DNA from: Marinobacter bohaiensis
GTDB lineage: Bacteria > Pseudomonadota > Gammaproteobacteria > Pseudomonadales > Oleiphilaceae
Length of the DNA stretch: 64,000 nt
Reading direction: 5' to 3'
Assembly: GCF_003258515.1 (NCBI RefSeq)
Contig: NZ_QGEH01000006.1
Coordinates: 124,001 to 188,000, forward strand
The notes under the pieces are model-generated. The model saw only the letters and a list, made by a program, of their open reading frames with translations, did not search any database and was not told the DNA's origin. Shown piece by piece: positions 47,444-58,354 of the stretch. The number at the start of each line of letters is the position of its first letter. Position 1 is the first letter of the stretch. Position numbers and translations under genes: made by a program.

Positions 47444-50400
47444 TCAGTCGGATTCCAGCTCGATGTCGATACCCAGCGAGCGGATTTCCTTGACAAGAAC
47501 GTTGAAGGATTCGGGCATACCCGGCTCCATGCGATGGTCACCATCGACAATGTTCTTGTACATCTTCGTCCGACCGTTCACGTCGTCAGACTTGACGGTG
47601 AGCATTTCCTGCAGCGTGTAAGCTGCGCCATAGGCCTCCAGGGCCCAGACTTCCATCTCACCGAAGCGCTGACCACCGAACTGCGCCTTACCGCCCAGCG
47701 GCTGCTGGGTTACAAGGCTGTACGAACCGGTGGAACGGGCGTGCATCTTGTCGTCGATCAGGTGGTTGAGCTTGAGCATGTACATGTAGCCCACGGTCAC
47801 CGGACGATCAAACTCATCACCTGTACGGCCGTCGTAAAGCGTGACTTGGCCGCTGGTATCCATATCGGCCAGCTCCAGCATACGCTTCACTTCGGCTTCC
47901 TTGGCACCGTCGAAGACGGCGGTCGCCATCGGAACCCCTTCGCGCAGGTTACGCGCCAGCTCCATGATCTCGTCGTCCGACAGAGATTCCAGCGGGACCG
48001 CGAAGGTCTCGTCGCTGTGGTTGTAGATGGCACCCAGAAGCTCGCGCATCTCGGCCACCTTCTTCTGCTCGGCGATCATGGCGTTGATCTTGTGACCCAG
48101 CCCTTTTGCGGCAGCGCCCAGGTGCGTCTCAAGCACCTGACCGACGTTCATCCGCGACGGAACGCCCAGCGGGTTGAGAACCACATCGACCGGATTGCCC
48201 TGCTCGTCGTAAGGCATGTCCTCGATCGGCATAACCGCGGAGATAACACCCTTGTTACCGTGACGGCCAGCCATCTTGTCACCCGGCTGAATGCGACGCT
48301 TGATCGCCAGGTAAACCTTGACGATCTTGAGGACGCCCGGCGCCAGGTCATCGCCCTGCTGCAGCTTGCCCTTCTTGTCGTCAAAGCGCTCTTCGTGCAC
48401 CTTGCGACGCTCTTCCAGGGCCTGCTCGGATTTTTCCAGCAGTTCGTTCAGGGCCTCGTCCTGCATGCGCAGCTTGAACCAGTCGTCGCGCGGCAGGTCC
48501 GCCAGGAACGCCTCGTCCAGTTTGGCACCTTTCTTCAGACCCGGACCGCTGATGACTTCCTGCCCCTTCAGGGCATTGGTCAGACGCTCATAGGTAGCGC
48601 CTTCAACAATGCGGTACTCGTCTTTCAGATCCTTGCGGAACTGATCGAGCTGATCCTTCTCAATGGACAGCGCACGCTGATCCTTCTCGATACCATCACG
48701 AGTGAAGACCTGCACGTCGATGACGGTACCGCGGGTGCCGGTTGGCACGCGAGAAGACGTATCCTTCACGTCGGACGCCTTCTCACCGAAGATCGCACGC
48801 AGCAGCTTCTCCTCCGGGGTCAGCTGGGTTTCACCCTTCGGCGTCACCTTGCCCACGAGGATATCTCCGGCACCCACCTCGGCACCGATGTAGACGATGC
48901 CGGACTCGTCCAGCTTGGACAGCGCGCTCTCACCAACGTTCGGAATATCCGCCGTGATTTCCTCGCTGCCCAGCTTGGTATCACGCGCCACACAGGTCAG
49001 TTCCTGAATGTGGATGGTGGTAAAGCGATCTTCCTGAACGACCTTCTCAGACACCATGATGGAGTCCTCGAAGTTGTAGCCGTTCCAGGGCATGAACGCG
49101 ATGCGCATGTTCTGACCCAGCGCCAGCTCACCCAGGTCGACGGACGGGCCGTCGGCCAGCACGTCGCCGCGAGCGATCATCTCGCCCTGCTTGACGATGG
49201 AACGCTGGTTGATGCACGTGTTCTGGTTGGAACGCGTGTACTTGGTCAGGTTGTAGATATCGACACCGGCATCACCGGCCTCGGTCTCGTCATCGTTGAC
49301 GCGAATAACGATACGGGCCGCATCCACGCTTTCGACCAGGCCACCGCGACGGGCGGTGACACAAACGCCGGAATCCTGGGCCACGATGCGCTCGATACCG
49401 GTACCAACCAGCGGCTTCTCGGCACGCAGGGTCGGAACCGCCTGACGTTGCATGTTGGCACCCATCAGGGCCCGGTTCGCGTCATCGTGCTCGAGGAACG
49501 GGATCAGCGACGCTGCCACGGACACAACCTGGCGCGGTGAGACGTCCATGAAACGAACGTTCTCCGGCGGGGTGACCGTAAACTCATTCTGGTGACGCAC
49601 GGTAACCAGTTCGTCGACCAGCTTGCCGTTGTCGTCGGTCGCCGCGCTCGCCTGGGCGATGACGTAGTTGCTCTCCTCAATGGCGGAGAGGTACTGGATC
49701 TCGTCGGTCACAACGCCGTCGACAACCTTGCGGTACGGAGACTCCAGAAAACCATAGGAGTTGGTCCGGGCATAGGTGGCCAGGGAGTTGATCAGACCGA
49801 TGTTCGGGCCTTCCGGCGTCTCGATCGGACACACACGACCGTAGTGGGTCGGGTGAACGTCACGCACTTCGAAGCCGGCACGCTCACGGGTCAGACCGCC
49901 AGGACCAAGGGCCGAAACACGACGCTTGTGCGTGACTTCGGACAGCGGGTTGTTCTGGTCCATGAACTGGGACAGCTGGCTGGAGCCGAAGAACTCTTTC
50001 ACCGCCGCCGCAACCGGCTTGGCGTTGATCAGGTCCTGAGGCATCAGGCCTTCGCTTTCCGCCAGGCTCAGGCGCTCGCGCACGGCACGCTCAACACGCA
50101 CCAGACCGACGCGGAACTGGTTCTCGGCCATCTCGCCCACGGAGCGAATACGACGGTTGCCCAGGTTATCGATATCGTCGACGTTGCCCTGACCGTTACG
50201 GATAGAGATCAGCGTCTTCAGGACATCGATGATGTCGTCGTTGGTCAGCGTGCCCGGGCCAGTGGATTCTTCACGACCCAGACGACGGTTCAGCTTCATC
50301 CGGCCAACGCCGGACAGATCGTAGCGCTCATCGGAGAAGAACAGGTTGTTGAACAGGTTCTCGGCCGATTCCTTGGTGGGCGGCTCGCCCGGGCGCATCA

Positions 50401-51520
50401 TGCGGTAGATCTCGACCAGCGCTTCCAGCTGGTTACGGGTCGGATCGTTACGCAGGGTGTCTGACATGAACGGACCACAGTCGAGGTCGTTCGTGTACAG
50501 GGTCTCCAGATCCTTGATGCCGGCTGCCAGCAGCTTCTCGACGGACTCGTCGGTCAGCTCGGTGTTGCACTCGAGGATCAGCTCGCCGGTGGACTGGTCA
50601 ACGATGTCACGGGCGGTAACACGACCGTTGAGGTAAGCGGTCGGCACTTCCAGTTCGCTGATACCGGCTTTTTCCAGCTGACGGATATGACGTGCGGTAA
50701 CGCGACGCCCTTCCTCAACAATGACGTTGCCGTCCGGATCCTTAATGTCAAACGTGGCGATATCACCACGCAGGCGGCTCGGGACCAGCTCCAGCATGCA
50801 GCTCTCTTCGCCCAGACGGAACTTGCTGGTATCGAAGAACATGTCCAGCATTTGCTCGGACGAGAAGTCGAGAGCACGCAGCAGGATGGTGGCCGGCAGC
50901 TTCCGGCGACGGTCGATCCGGACGAAGACGCTGTCCTTCGGATCGAATTCGAAATCCAGCCAGGAACCACGGTAAGGAATCACCCGGGCTGAATAGAGCA
51001 ATTTACCGGAGGAGTGCGTCTTGCCTTTATCGTGGTCAAAGAACACACCCGGAGAACGGTGCAGCTGAGACACGATAACGCGCTCAGTACCATTAACAAC
51101 GAACGTACCGTTCTCAGTCATCAGGGGCATTTCGCCCATGTAGACTTCTTGCTCTTTAATGTCTTTGATCGCCTTATTCGACGATTCTTTGTCATAAATA
51201 ATCAGGCGAACTTTCACACGCAGCGGTGCAGCGTATGTCACGCCCCGGAGCTGACATTCCTTGACATCAAATACCGGCTCGCCAATGCGGTAGCTCACGT
51301 ATTCGAGCGCCGCGTTGCCCGAGTAACTGACAATCGGGAATACGGATTTGAAGGCGGCGTGCAATCCAGTTTCCTGGCGCGAATCCGCTGCCGCTTCCAT
51401 TTGCAGGAAGCCCCGGTAAGAATCGAGCTGAATAGACAGCAAATAGGGGACATCCATAACGGAAGGCAATTTGCTAAAGTCTTTGCGAATCCGCTTTTTC
51501 TCAGTGTAGGAGTAAGTCAT
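47444..51520 (-). CDS. rpoB: RNA polymerase beta subunit
   Basis: 1358 residues (E. coli 1342, Pseudomonas 1357). It starts [24 protein letters not shown] is spaced for this ATG, not for the one two codons earlier (51526). The rifampicin pocket [20 protein letters not shown] and [11 protein letters not shown] is wild type at the usual resistance positions. It is expressed from the rplJL transcript past a leaky terminator. Confidence 0.98.
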   Translation of the reverse strand: MTYSYTEKKRIRKDFSKLPSVMDVPYLLSIQLDSYRGFLQMEAAADSRQETGLHAAFKSVFPIVSYSGNAALEYVSYRIGEPVFDVKECQLRGVTYAAPLRVKVRLIIYDKESSNKAIKDIKEQEVYMGEMPLMTENGTFVVNGTERVIVSQLHRSPGVFFDHDKGKTHSSGKLLYSARVIPYRGSWLDFEFDPKDSVFVRIDRRRKLPATILLRALDFSSEQMLDMFFDTSKFRLGEESCMLELVPSRLRGDIATFDIKDPDGNVIVEEGRRVTARHIRQLEKAGISELEVPTAYLNGRVTARDIVDQSTGELILECNTELTDESVEKLLAAGIKDLETLYTNDLDCGPFMSDTLRNDPTRNQLEALVEIYRMMRPGEPPTKESAENLFNNLFFSDERYDLSGVGRMKLNRRLGREESTGPGTLTNDDIIDVLKTLISIRNGQGNVDDIDNLGNRRIRSVGEMAENQFRVGLVRVERAVRERLSLAESEGLMPQDLINAKPVAAAVKEFFGSSQLSQFMDQNNPLSEVTHKRRVSALGPGGLTRERAGFEVRDVHPTHYGRVCPIETPEGPNIGLINSLATYARTNSYGFLESPYRKVVDGVVTDEIQYLSAIEESNYVIAQASAATDDNGKLVDELVTVRHQNEFTVTPPENVRFMDVSPRQVVSVAASLIPFLEHDDANRALMGANMQRQAVPTLRAEKPLVGTGIERIVAQDSGVCVTARRGGLVESVDAARIVIRVNDDETEAGDAGVDIYNLTKYTRSNQNTCINQRSIVKQGEMIARGDVLADGPSVDLGELALGQNMRIAFMPWNGYNFEDSIMVSEKVVQEDRFTTIHIQELTCVARDTKLGSEEITADIPNVGESALSKLDESGIVYIGAEVGAGDILVGKVTPKGETQLTPEEKLLRAIFGEKASDVKDTSSRVPTGTRGTVIDVQVFTRDGIEKDQRALSIEKDQLDQFRKDLKDEYRIVEGATYERLTNALKGQEVISGPGLKKGAKLDEAFLADLPRDDWFKLRMQDEALNELLEKSEQALEERRKVHEERFDDKKGKLQQGDDLAPGVLKIVKVYLAIKRRIQPGDKMAGRHGNKGVISAVMPIEDMPYDEQGNPVDVVLNPLGVPSRMNVGQVLETHLGAAAKGLGHKINAMIAEQKKVAEMRELLGAIYNHSDETFAVPLESLSDDEIMELARNLREGVPMATAVFDGAKEAEVKRMLELADMDTSGQVTLYDGRTGDEFDRPVTVGYMYMLKLNHLIDDKMHARSTGSYSLVTQQPLGGKAQFGGQRFGEMEVWALEAYGAAYTLQEMLTVKSDDVNGRTKMYKNIVDGDHRMEPGMPESFNVLVKEIRSLGIDIELESD

Positions 51521-51652
51521 CTGCATTCCCCAGCTTTAGACCTGATACCTGGTATCAAGAAGCAAACATTTACCTGCTTCGGGGCCGAATTGCTCGGCTA
51601 ACTGCGCCGTCTCGAACAAGACTCGGGCTGTAGGTTATAGCATATACAACAG

Positions 51653-51681
51653 AAAAAGGCCGGTGGCTTTTGCCACCAGCC
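51653..51681 (-). terminator. Attenuator between rplL and rpoB
   Basis: Minus-strand stem GGCTGGTGGC / GCCACCGGCC (one G-U pair) with AAAA loop and five T residues, 42 bases after rplL. E. coli has a partial terminator at this place that sets the ribosome-to-polymerase ratio; no other rpoB promoter is evident. Confidence 0.8.
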
Positions 51682-51722
51682 AATTTCATGCCTAAGGCAC
51701 GTATGCGGTCAACAGCCAGCCC

Positions 51723-52100
51723 TTACTTGAGCTCAACGGCTGCGCCAGCTTCCTCAAGCTTCTTCTTGGCTTCTTCAGCGTCGTCCTTGGAAGCAGCTTC
51801 CTTAACGGTGGACGGAGCGCTGTCAACCATTTCCTTCGCTTCTTTCAGGCCCAGGCCTGTCAGTTCGCGAACGGCCTTGATGACGTTAACTTTCTTGTCA
51901 CCAGCACCAGTCAGTACAACGTCAAATTCGGTCTGCTCTTCAGCAGCGGCAGCTTCGCCGCCGGCAGCAGCCGGTGCAGCAGCAACAGCTGCAGCAGCGG
52001 ATACACCGAACTTCTCTTCCATCGCTTCAACCAGAGCGACAACGTCCATGACGCTCATTTCGGCGATTGCATTCAAAATGTCTTCGTTAGACAGAGCCAT
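51723..52100 (-). CDS. rplL: 50S ribosomal protein L7/L12
   Basis: 125 residues (E. coli 121). N-terminal dimer domain, an Ala-rich hinge near 37-55 ([20 protein letters not shown]), and the factor-binding C-terminal domain with [13 protein letters not shown] ([20 protein letters not shown]). It forms the stalk with L10. ATG 52100 follows GGAG; a GTG or ATG earlier is not needed. Confidence 0.98.
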   Translation of the reverse strand: MALSNEDILNAIAEMSVMDVVALVEAMEEKFGVSAAAAVAAAPAAAGGEAAAAEEQTEFDVVLTGAGDKKVNVIKAVRELTGLGLKEAKEMVDSAPSTVKEAASKDDAEEAKKKLEEAGAAVELK

Positions 52101-52139
52101 GACTTTCTCCAAATGTTAAAAATAACGTATTCAACAGAA

Positions 52140-52670
52140 TCAAGCAGCGTCTTGCTTCTGGTCGCGTACTGCCGCGACTGCACGAGTAACCTTCGACGGG
52201 AATTCGTTGAGGGTACGCGCGAGCTTGGTGATCGGTGCCTGTGTAACGGCGGCCAGCATGGACAGCGCTTCGTGGCGCGTCGGCAGCTTGGCCAGGCGAT
52301 CGATTTGGTCTGCGCCCATCAGCTCACCGCCGACAGCCAAACCTTTAATTTCGAACACCTCGCTCTCTTTGGCGAAATCCTTCAGCAGACGTGCGCCTGC
52401 GCCCGGATCTTCCATTGAGAACGCCAGAATTGTCGGTCCGACCAGTGCGTCTTTGATGCACTCGAACTCAGTACCTTCGATGGCCCGCTTGGCCAGGTTG
52501 TTACGAACAACCTTCAAGCGGACGTTCTCGGCACGAGCCTTGGCACGCAAAGTCGTCATATCACCGGAGGTGATACCACGGTAATCGGCCAGAACGACAG
52601 ACAGAGCACCACCGGCAGTCTCGTTGACTTCAGCGACGATCGCCTTCTTGTCTTCGAGTCGAATTGCCAC
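52140..52670 (-). CDS. rplJ: 50S ribosomal protein L10
   Basis: 176 residues (E. coli 165). It starts [17 protein letters not shown]. Its C-terminal helix binds L7/L12 dimers; the N-terminal part binds 23S rRNA and, in E. coli, its own leader. It lies 39 bases before rplL. Confidence 0.98.
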   Translation of the reverse strand: MAIRLEDKKAIVAEVNETAGGALSVVLADYRGITSGDMTTLRAKARAENVRLKVVRNNLAKRAIEGTEFECIKDALVGPTILAFSMEDPGAGARLLKDFAKESEVFEIKGLAVGGELMGADQIDRLAKLPTRHEALSMLAAVTQAPITKLARTLNEFPSKVTRAVAAVRDQKQDAA

Positions 52671-52921
52671 TGGATTTCTCCTTGATTTCGCTGACCTAAG
52701 CCAGCAAACCCATCTCTGCCTTTCCAGACGCCGGCCCGGATCCTAAGACCCTTGATACCGGCATCCTTCAAGGCGCCGTACGGTGTTTGGGTTCAGAGAA
52801 CGTCTTCACACCGTCTGCGCAGGCGTTGCTTTAACCCTTCGACGCCTAAGCGCCTCCAGGGCCTGCGGTCTTTGACAGCCTTGGCTTCCGCCTAGACTAC
52901 AAAGGTTCTATCGAACAGGGA
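52671..52921 (-). ncRNA. Structured L10 leader region before rplJ
   Basis: A 251-base gap with no gene, between rplA and rplJ. Minus-strand stems seen are CGCAGGC/GCCTGCG (52818-52867), ACGGTGT/ACACCGT (52780-52814), and GATGCCGG paired with CCGGCGTC closer to rplJ. Size, place and structure fit the known L10 leader, where L10-L12 represses translation. A promoter for rplJ is likely at the far end, but I could not define one. Confidence 0.6.
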
Positions 52922-53620
52922 TCAGATAGCCAGACCGCTCTGATCGATAGTCAGGCCCGGCCCCATCGTGGAGGACAGAGTTACCTTCTTCAGGTAAACG
53001 CCCTTCGCCGATGAAGGCTTGGCCTTTTTAAGATCCGCCAGCAGGGCTTCAAGGTTTTCCTTGATGGCCTGGGCAGAGAATTCAACATTACCCATCGGAG
53101 CGTGGATGATGCCGTTCTTGTCGGTCCGGTAACGAACCTGACCCGCCTTGGCGTTCTGAACAGCCGCTTCCACATCCGGGGTTACGGTGCCGACTTTCGG
53201 GTTCGGCATCAGGCCGCGCGGCCCCAGGATCTGACCCAGCTGACCAACGACACGCATGGCGTCCGGCGTGGCGATAACCACGTCAAAATCCATGTTGCCC
53301 TTCTTCACTTCTTCGGCCAGATCGTCCATGCCGACAACATCCGCACCGGCAGCCGTTGCCTTCTCGGCATTGGCACCCTGGGTGAAGACGGCAACGCGCA
53401 CGCTCTTGCCAGTGCCGTTGGGCAGAACCGTAGAACTGCGAACAACCTGGTCGGATTTACGTGCGTCAACGCCCAGGTTTACGGAAACGTCGATGGACTC
53501 CTTGAACTTGACGTTGCCACCCAGCTCTACCAGCAGGGAAACGGCTTCGTCGACGGAGTAGGCGCGAGTGGACTCAACTTTTTCACGAATCAGCTTTTGA
53601 CGCTTGCTCAACTTCGCCAT
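52922..53620 (-). CDS. rplA: 50S ribosomal protein L1
   Basis: 232 residues (E. coli 234). It starts [20 protein letters not shown] and has the [15 protein letters not shown] motif near 130-144. It forms the L1 stalk at the E-site and in E. coli represses rplK-rplA. It lies one base after the rplK stop. Confidence 0.98.
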   Translation of the reverse strand: MAKLSKRQKLIREKVESTRAYSVDEAVSLLVELGGNVKFKESIDVSVNLGVDARKSDQVVRSSTVLPNGTGKSVRVAVFTQGANAEKATAAGADVVGMDDLAEEVKKGNMDFDVVIATPDAMRVVGQLGQILGPRGLMPNPKVGTVTPDVEAAVQNAKAGQVRYRTDKNGIIHAPMGNVEFSAQAIKENLEALLADLKKAKPSSAKGVYLKKVTLSSTMGPGLTIDQSGLAI

Positions 53621-53621
53621 A

Positions 53622-54053
53622 TCACACGCCCTCCACGTTCAGACCCATGCTACGCGCAGTGCCCGCGATAGTGCGAACAGCGGCGTCCATGTCGGCAGCC
53701 GTGAGATCCGGCTCCTTGGTCTTGGCAATTTCTTCAAGCTGCTCACGAGTCACCGTACCGACTTTGTCGGTGTTCGGGCGGCTTGAACCACTCTTGATAC
53801 CAGCGGCCTTCTTCAACAGAACGGAAGCCGGCGGCGTCTTGGTGATGAAGGTAAAGCTGCGATCGCTGTATACAGTGATAACAACGGGAGTCGGCAGGCC
53901 CGGCTCGATACCTTGAGTCTGTGCGTTAAACGCCTTACAGAACTCCATGATGTTGACACCGTGCTGACCCAGAGCCGGACCCACCGGGGGGCTCGGGTTA
54001 GCTTGACCGGCTGCAACCTGAAGCTTGATATACGCTTCGATTTTCTTTGCCAT
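53622..54053 (-). CDS. rplK: 50S ribosomal protein L11
   Basis: 143 residues (E. coli 142). N-terminal thiostrepton-region domain with [19 protein letters not shown] near 17-35 and C-terminal rRNA-binding domain. It is needed for the RelA stringent response. Confidence 0.98.
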   Translation of the reverse strand: MAKKIEAYIKLQVAAGQANPSPPVGPALGQHGVNIMEFCKAFNAQTQGIEPGLPTPVVITVYSDRSFTFITKTPPASVLLKKAAGIKSGSSRPNTDKVGTVTREQLEEIAKTKEPDLTAADMDAAVRTIAGTARSMGLNVEGV

Positions 54054-54103
54054 GATTTACTCCTAATGGGTTCAAACGCCTTTCGGCTCCCCTTCCTCAG
54101 ACA

Positions 54104-54136
54104 CAAAAAGCCCGCGTCACAATAGTGCGCGAGCTT
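54104..54136 (-). terminator. Hairpin terminator/attenuator after nusG
   Basis: Minus-strand AAGCTCGCG pairs with CGCGGGCTT (one G-U), with an inner CAC/GTG extension and a following T-run (TTTTTG). It lies in the 101-base gap before rplK, so secE-nusG and rplKA may be partly separate units. Confidence 0.7.
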
Positions 54137-54154
54137 CCCGCTAAATCTCTGTGA

Positions 54155-54688
54155 TCAGTCTTTCTCGACTTGACCAAACTCCAGCTCAACAGGCGTTGAG
54201 CGACCAAAAATAAGGACGGCGACCTTAACACGACTCTTGTCGTAGTCAACCTCTTCGACCACGCCATTAAAGTCTGCAAACGGACCTTCGATAACGCGGA
54301 CAATTTCGCCTGGCTCAAACAGCGTCTTGGGTTTGGGCTTATCAACACCGCTCTCAACGCGCTGAAGAATCGCTTCCGCCTCTTTTTCGGTGATGGGCGC
54401 CGGCTTGTCTTTCGTACCGCCGATAAAGCCAAGAACCCGCGGCGTATTTTTCACCATGTGCCAGGTTTCGTCGTCCATTTCCATCTGAACGAGCACGTAG
54501 CCAGGATAGAACTTACGCTCACTCTTGCGCTTCTTGCCGTCCCGCATCTCGACCACTTCTTCGGTCGGGACCAGGATTTCACCAAATCGCTCTTCGAGAC
54601 CATTCAGGGCAACACGCTCACGGAGAGTGCGCATTACGTGCTTCTCAAAGCCTGAATAAGCATGCACGACGTACCAGCGCTTAGCCAT
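54155..54688 (-). CDS. nusG: Transcription factor NusG
   Basis: 177 residues (E. coli 181). NGN domain from [18 protein letters not shown] and C-terminal KOW domain with [18 protein letters not shown] near 124-141. It suppresses pausing, couples polymerase to the ribosome through S10, and helps Rho. It lies 15 bases after secE. Confidence 0.98.
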   Translation of the reverse strand: MAKRWYVVHAYSGFEKHVMRTLRERVALNGLEERFGEILVPTEEVVEMRDGKKRKSERKFYPGYVLVQMEMDDETWHMVKNTPRVLGFIGGTKDKPAPITEKEAEAILQRVESGVDKPKPKTLFEPGEIVRVIEGPFADFNGVVEEVDYDKSRVKVAVLIFGRSTPVELEFGQVEKD

Positions 54689-54703
54689 CGCTTCTCTCCA
54701 ACG

Positions 54704-55072
54704 TTACCCGATTACCCCGGAGACCAACCAACTGATCAACGAGTCCATACCCCAGAGAATGAGAGCCACAACCAGCACGAAAGCAACGACAATAAAAGTC
54801 GTTTGAACCAGCTCCGGACGCGTCGGCCATACCACTTTCCGTATTTCGACACGCGCTTCTTTCAGCAGCAACGCAAAGCGACGACCGCGATCTGTCTGCA
54901 GCGCCACGAAGGCAGCGACGAGCGCAAGCGCAACAAGACCGAGCACCCGATACAGAAGGGACTCGGCTCCGAAATACAGATTGCCCACAACACCGGCGGC
55001 AATTAAGACAAAAACAACCAGCCACTTCAGAATATCGAAGCGACCGGCTGTCGGTTGTGCTTTAGACTCCAT
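54704..55072 (-). CDS. secE: Protein translocase subunit SecE
   Basis: 122 residues (E. coli 127). Three membrane helices at about 14-32, 39-58 and 91-110. The amphipathic stretch EIRKVVWPTRPELVQTT before the third helix is the conserved SecY clamp. ATG 55072 gives the family length; the frame runs 21 codons further into the tRNA spacer, which is not coding. Confidence 0.96.
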   Translation of the reverse strand: MESKAQPTAGRFDILKWLVVFVLIAAGVVGNLYFGAESLLYRVLGLVALALVAAFVALQTDRGRRFALLLKEARVEIRKVVWPTRPELVQTTFIVVAFVLVVALILWGMDSLISWLVSGVIG

Positions 55073-55105
55073 AGGAATCAGCTTTTGTATCCCAAGGATT
55101 GAAAA

Positions 55106-55181
<76 letters not shown>

Positions 55182-55202
55182 GCACCTAAACTTGCCTGGT
55201 GC

Positions 55203-56399
55203 TTATTCAATAATCTTGGCTACAACACCGGCGCCAACGGTACGGCCGCCTTCACGAATCGCGAAGCGCAGACCTTCTTCCATGGCGATCGGAGCAATCA
55301 GAGTGGCAACCAGCTTGACGTTGTCACCCGGCATAACCATCTCTACACCTTCCGGCAGTTCGCAGGAACCGGTCACGTCAGTCGTACGGAAGTAGAACTG
55401 CGGACGGTAGCCTTTGAAGAACGGGGTGTGACGACCACCCTCTTCCTTGCTCAGAACGTAAACTTCTGACTCGAACTTGGTGTGCGGGGTAATGGAACCC
55501 GGTACCGCCAGAACCTGACCACGCTCAACGTCGTCACGCTTGGTACCACGCAGCAGAACACCAACGTTCTCGCCGGCACGACCTTCGTCGAGCAGCTTGC
55601 GGAACATCTCAACGCCGGTACAGGTGGTCTTGGTGGTGTCGCGAATACCCACGATTTCCACTTCGTCACCAACCTTGATCACGCCACGCTCAACACGACC
55701 GGTCACAACAGTACCCCGACCGGAGATGGAGAAGACGTCCTCGATCGGCATCAGGAACGGCTGATCGATCGCACGCTCCGGCTCAGGGATGTACTCGTCC
55801 AAGGCTTCTACCAGCTTCTTGACAGCGGTAGTACCCATTTCGTTGTCATCCTTGCCTTCCAGCGCCATCAGCGCGGAACCGGTGACGATCGGAGTGTCGT
55901 CGCCCGGGAAGTCGTACTGGCTCAGCAGGTCACGAACTTCCATCTCGACCAGCTCCAGCAGCTCTTCGTCATCGACCATGTCCGCCTTGTTCAGGAACAC
56001 AACGATGAACGGAACGCCCACCTGACGAGACAGCAGGATGTGCTCGCGAGTCTGCGGCATGGGGCCGTCAGCTGCGGAGCAAACCAGGATAGCGCCGTCC
56101 ATCTGCGCCGCACCGGTGATCATGTTCTTCACGTAGTCGGCGTGGCCCGGGCAGTCAACGTGTGCGTAGTGACGCGTCGGGGAATCGTACTCAACGTGAG
56201 AGGTCGCGATGGTGATACCACGCGCCTTCTCTTCCGGTGCGTTATCGATCTGGTCGAAAGCACTTGCAGAACCGGTACCCCATACTTCGTGACACACACG
56301 AGTCAGAGCGGCTGTCAGCGTGGTCTTACCATGGTCAACGTGACCAATGGTGCCCACGTTCACGTGCGGTTTACTACGCTCAAATTTTTCTTTAGACAT
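55203..56399 (-). CDS. tuf: Elongation factor Tu (copy in tRNA-tuf operon)
   Basis: 398 residues with the same amino acid sequence as the 38701-39897 copy. The DNA also looks identical from just before the stop to just after the start; only the flanks, the stop (TAA here, TGA there) and the start codon (ATG here, GTG there) differ. It is co-transcribed with the tRNA genes upstream and tRNA-Trp downstream, the tufB arrangement. Confidence 0.98.
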   Translation of the reverse strand: MSKEKFERSKPHVNVGTIGHVDHGKTTLTAALTRVCHEVWGTGSASAFDQIDNAPEEKARGITIATSHVEYDSPTRHYAHVDCPGHADYVKNMITGAAQMDGAILVCSAADGPMPQTREHILLSRQVGVPFIVVFLNKADMVDDEELLELVEMEVRDLLSQYDFPGDDTPIVTGSALMALEGKDDNEMGTTAVKKLVEALDEYIPEPERAIDQPFLMPIEDVFSISGRGTVVTGRVERGVIKVGDEVEIVGIRDTTKTTCTGVEMFRKLLDEGRAGENVGVLLRGTKRDDVERGQVLAVPGSITPHTKFESEVYVLSKEEGGRHTPFFKGYRPQFYFRTTDVTGSCELPEGVEMVMPGDNVKLVATLIAPIAMEEGLRFAIREGGRTVGAGVVAKIIE

Positions 56400-56452
56400 T
56401 CGACCTATCCCCCTAATCAACTCTCATCGAGCGACGTTGACCGGATAAATAA

Positions 56453-56528
<76 letters not shown>

Positions 56529-56549
56529 ATACTGCTTCACTTTCCAAAT

Positions 56550-56624
<75 letters not shown>

Positions 56625-56634
56625 GAGCAATTAG

Positions 56635-56718
56635 TGGTGGAGGGGGCAGGATTCGAACCTGCGAAGCTTTCGCGTCAGATTTACAGTCTGATCCCTTTGG
56701 CCACTCGGGAACCCCTCC
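56635..56718 (-). tRNA. tRNA-Tyr (GTA anticodon)
   Basis: 84 bases including CCA, with the long variable arm of type II tRNAs; acceptor GGAGGGG/CCCCTCC, anticodon loop CTGTAAA. Confidence 0.97.
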
Positions 56719-56760
56719 AAATTTACACGCCCGCAGCGCGCAAACTCAAAAAGCAAAAAG

Positions 56761-56836
56761 TGGAGCTGGCGGACGGAATCGAACCCCCGACCTGCTGATT
56801 ACAAGTCAGCTGCTCTACCAACTGAGCTACGCCAGC
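56761..56836 (-). tRNA. tRNA-Thr (TGT anticodon)
   Basis: 76 bases including CCA; acceptor GCTGGCG, anticodon loop CTTGTAA. First tRNA of the Thr-Tyr-Gly-Thr-tuf transcript. Confidence 0.97.
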
Positions 56837-56864
56837 TCACATTCGCCTCATCAGCGAGGCCGGT

Positions 56865-56893
56865 ATACTACGGATTTTTATTGGGTGATGCAA
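56865..56893 (-). promoter_or_regulatory. Possible promoter of the tRNA-tuf operon
   Basis: Minus-strand TTGCAT-N17-TAGTAT with a GC-rich segment (CCGGCCTCGC) just after it, the kind found at stringently controlled promoters. It overlaps the last codons of the SPOR gene. The -35 box is weak. Confidence 0.4.
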
Positions 56894-57626
56894 CACCTTC
56901 ACAAACAGCTTTTTCACCCAATTCCGAATCACCGGATACTCGCTCGGCTGCCCGTGCGATCTGCTCTAGATCCTGGCCCGGACTGGCCTCAAAAACGAGC
57001 GCGTAGCTTATCTGATTTCGGTCCACGTTGACCAGTACCGTTTCAATATTTTTCATCTGAAATCTGGCATTTAGGTCAGATGCCAGGGTTTCGGACTCAA
57101 ACAGCCCCAGGGATATGGCATTGCGGTACTCGCCCTCGGTAACGAGATAGCTGTCGACACCGCCGCGCTGAAGCTCCTCCAGTCGCTGCAAGGCTGCATC
57201 CCGGCCCGGCAGGGGCGGTATCAGGACCCAGTGATAGGGGGAAGACACCTCGCGCTGCGGCTCAACCCGAATGCCCTCGTCATCCAGGTTCAACCCTTTC
57301 GCAAACGCCCGGGCCTCCGCCCTGCTTTCAAACCCGGGAACCGTGAAGCAATGTCGATCCTCAGCATGCGCGCCCGAATCGCCGTCCGAGGCTAATGCCT
57401 CCCGCGGCACCTCTGGCTTTACCGCCTCGACGGGCGCCGCTTTCAACCGGGGCTTGTCACCCGACGGATTTGCCTCAGGTGAGCTCGATGCCAACTTAAG
57501 ATCGCCGACCCGGGGCAGTTTGCCCTCTGCCCCCGCCACATCCAACGCGCCGGGAGGACTCCACTCCACAGCGGCCAGGACCAATAGTCCATTCACCAGA
57601 AGCAGGGCGACGATCAGCCACTTCAT
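56868..57626 (-). CDS. SPOR domain membrane protein
   Basis: 252 residues. A single N-terminal membrane anchor MKWLIVALLLVNGLLVLAAV is followed by a low-complexity Pro/Ala/Lys linker (about 25-90). A C-terminal region contains SYLVTEGEYRNAISLGLF, a SPOR-type peptidoglycan-binding motif. SPOR proteins bind glycan strands lacking side peptides, often at the division site. ATG 57626 overlaps the coaX stop by four bases (ATGA). The same gene order, birA-coaX-SPOR before tRNAs and tuf, occurs in Pseudomonas. The precise role is unknown. Confidence 0.85.
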   Translation of the reverse strand: MKWLIVALLLVNGLLVLAAVEWSPPGALDVAGAEGKLPRVGDLKLASSSPEANPSGDKPRLKAAPVEAVKPEVPREALASDGDSGAHAEDRHCFTVPGFESRAEARAFAKGLNLDDEGIRVEPQREVSSPYHWVLIPPLPGRDAALQRLEELQRGGVDSYLVTEGEYRNAISLGLFESETLASDLNARFQMKNIETVLVNVDRNQISYALVFEASPGQDLEQIARAAERVSGDSELGEKAVCEGVASPNKNP

Positions 57627-58354
57627 GACCGCATTCCCGCTCGGGCGACGCATTCAAGCCCATCAAGCACCAGTGACGGCCGCCACTGAGCCTGCAATCC
57701 GAGTTGCAAAAGCGCCTCAGCGTCGCCACCGGTGACGAAGATCCGCTCAAGGCGATGCTGCTCTCGCAGCTTGTCGATTCGCTCAATGACACCGGTCCAC
57801 AACCAGCTGAGCCCATTGCGCACACAGGCATCGGTACTCTGGCCGGGAGAGGTATCGAGGGACAGGGCGTCGCCGAAGCTGACACGAGCGGTCTTATCCT
57901 CGAGGGATTCACGCATCAGGCGCTGGCCGGGCAGAATAAAGCCGCCGAGATGTCCCCCTCCGGCATCCACCAGGTCGATGGTCAGAGCGCTCCCGGCATC
58001 CACCACCATCAGCGGCTCCCGCGCGGCCTGCCAGGCACCGATCATAGCGTGCCAGCGATCCGCACCCATTGTCTCGGGACGGGCGTAGGCACAACGGACG
58101 CCGCACTCGGACACCCGGGGCCAGTAAAAGGCGGGAGCGACACCGAATTGGTCACGGAGCTTGCGAGACAGAGTTTCACGAGCCGCCTCGGAAATGACAG
58201 TGGAAACGGCAATCGCGTCAATGGGGTGGCCTGAAAGGGAACCGAACAGCCCACCGTCACCCATAGGACCAGCACCGTCAAGGTACTGCCCATCGTCGGA
58301 ACGTGCACGCCACTTGATCCGACTGTTGCCGGCGTCAACCAACAGATAGCTCAT
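57623..58354 (-). CDS. coaX: Type III pantothenate kinase CoaX
   Basis: First enzyme of coenzyme A synthesis, phosphorylating pantothenate (243 residues). ASKHA-fold motifs: LLVDAGNSRIKW near 4-15, VVDAGSALTIDLVD near 118-131 and GGFILPGQRLM near 136-146. This type is not inhibited by CoA and needs a monovalent cation. Overlaps birA upstream and the SPOR gene downstream by four bases each. Confidence 0.95.
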   Translation of the reverse strand: MSYLLVDAGNSRIKWRARSDDGQYLDGAGPMGDGGLFGSLSGHPIDAIAVSTVISEAARETLSRKLRDQFGVAPAFYWPRVSECGVRCAYARPETMGADRWHAMIGAWQAAREPLMVVDAGSALTIDLVDAGGGHLGGFILPGQRLMRESLEDKTARVSFGDALSLDTSPGQSTDACVRNGLSWLWTGVIERIDKLREQHRLERIFVTGGDAEALLQLGLQAQWRPSLVLDGLECVARAGMRS

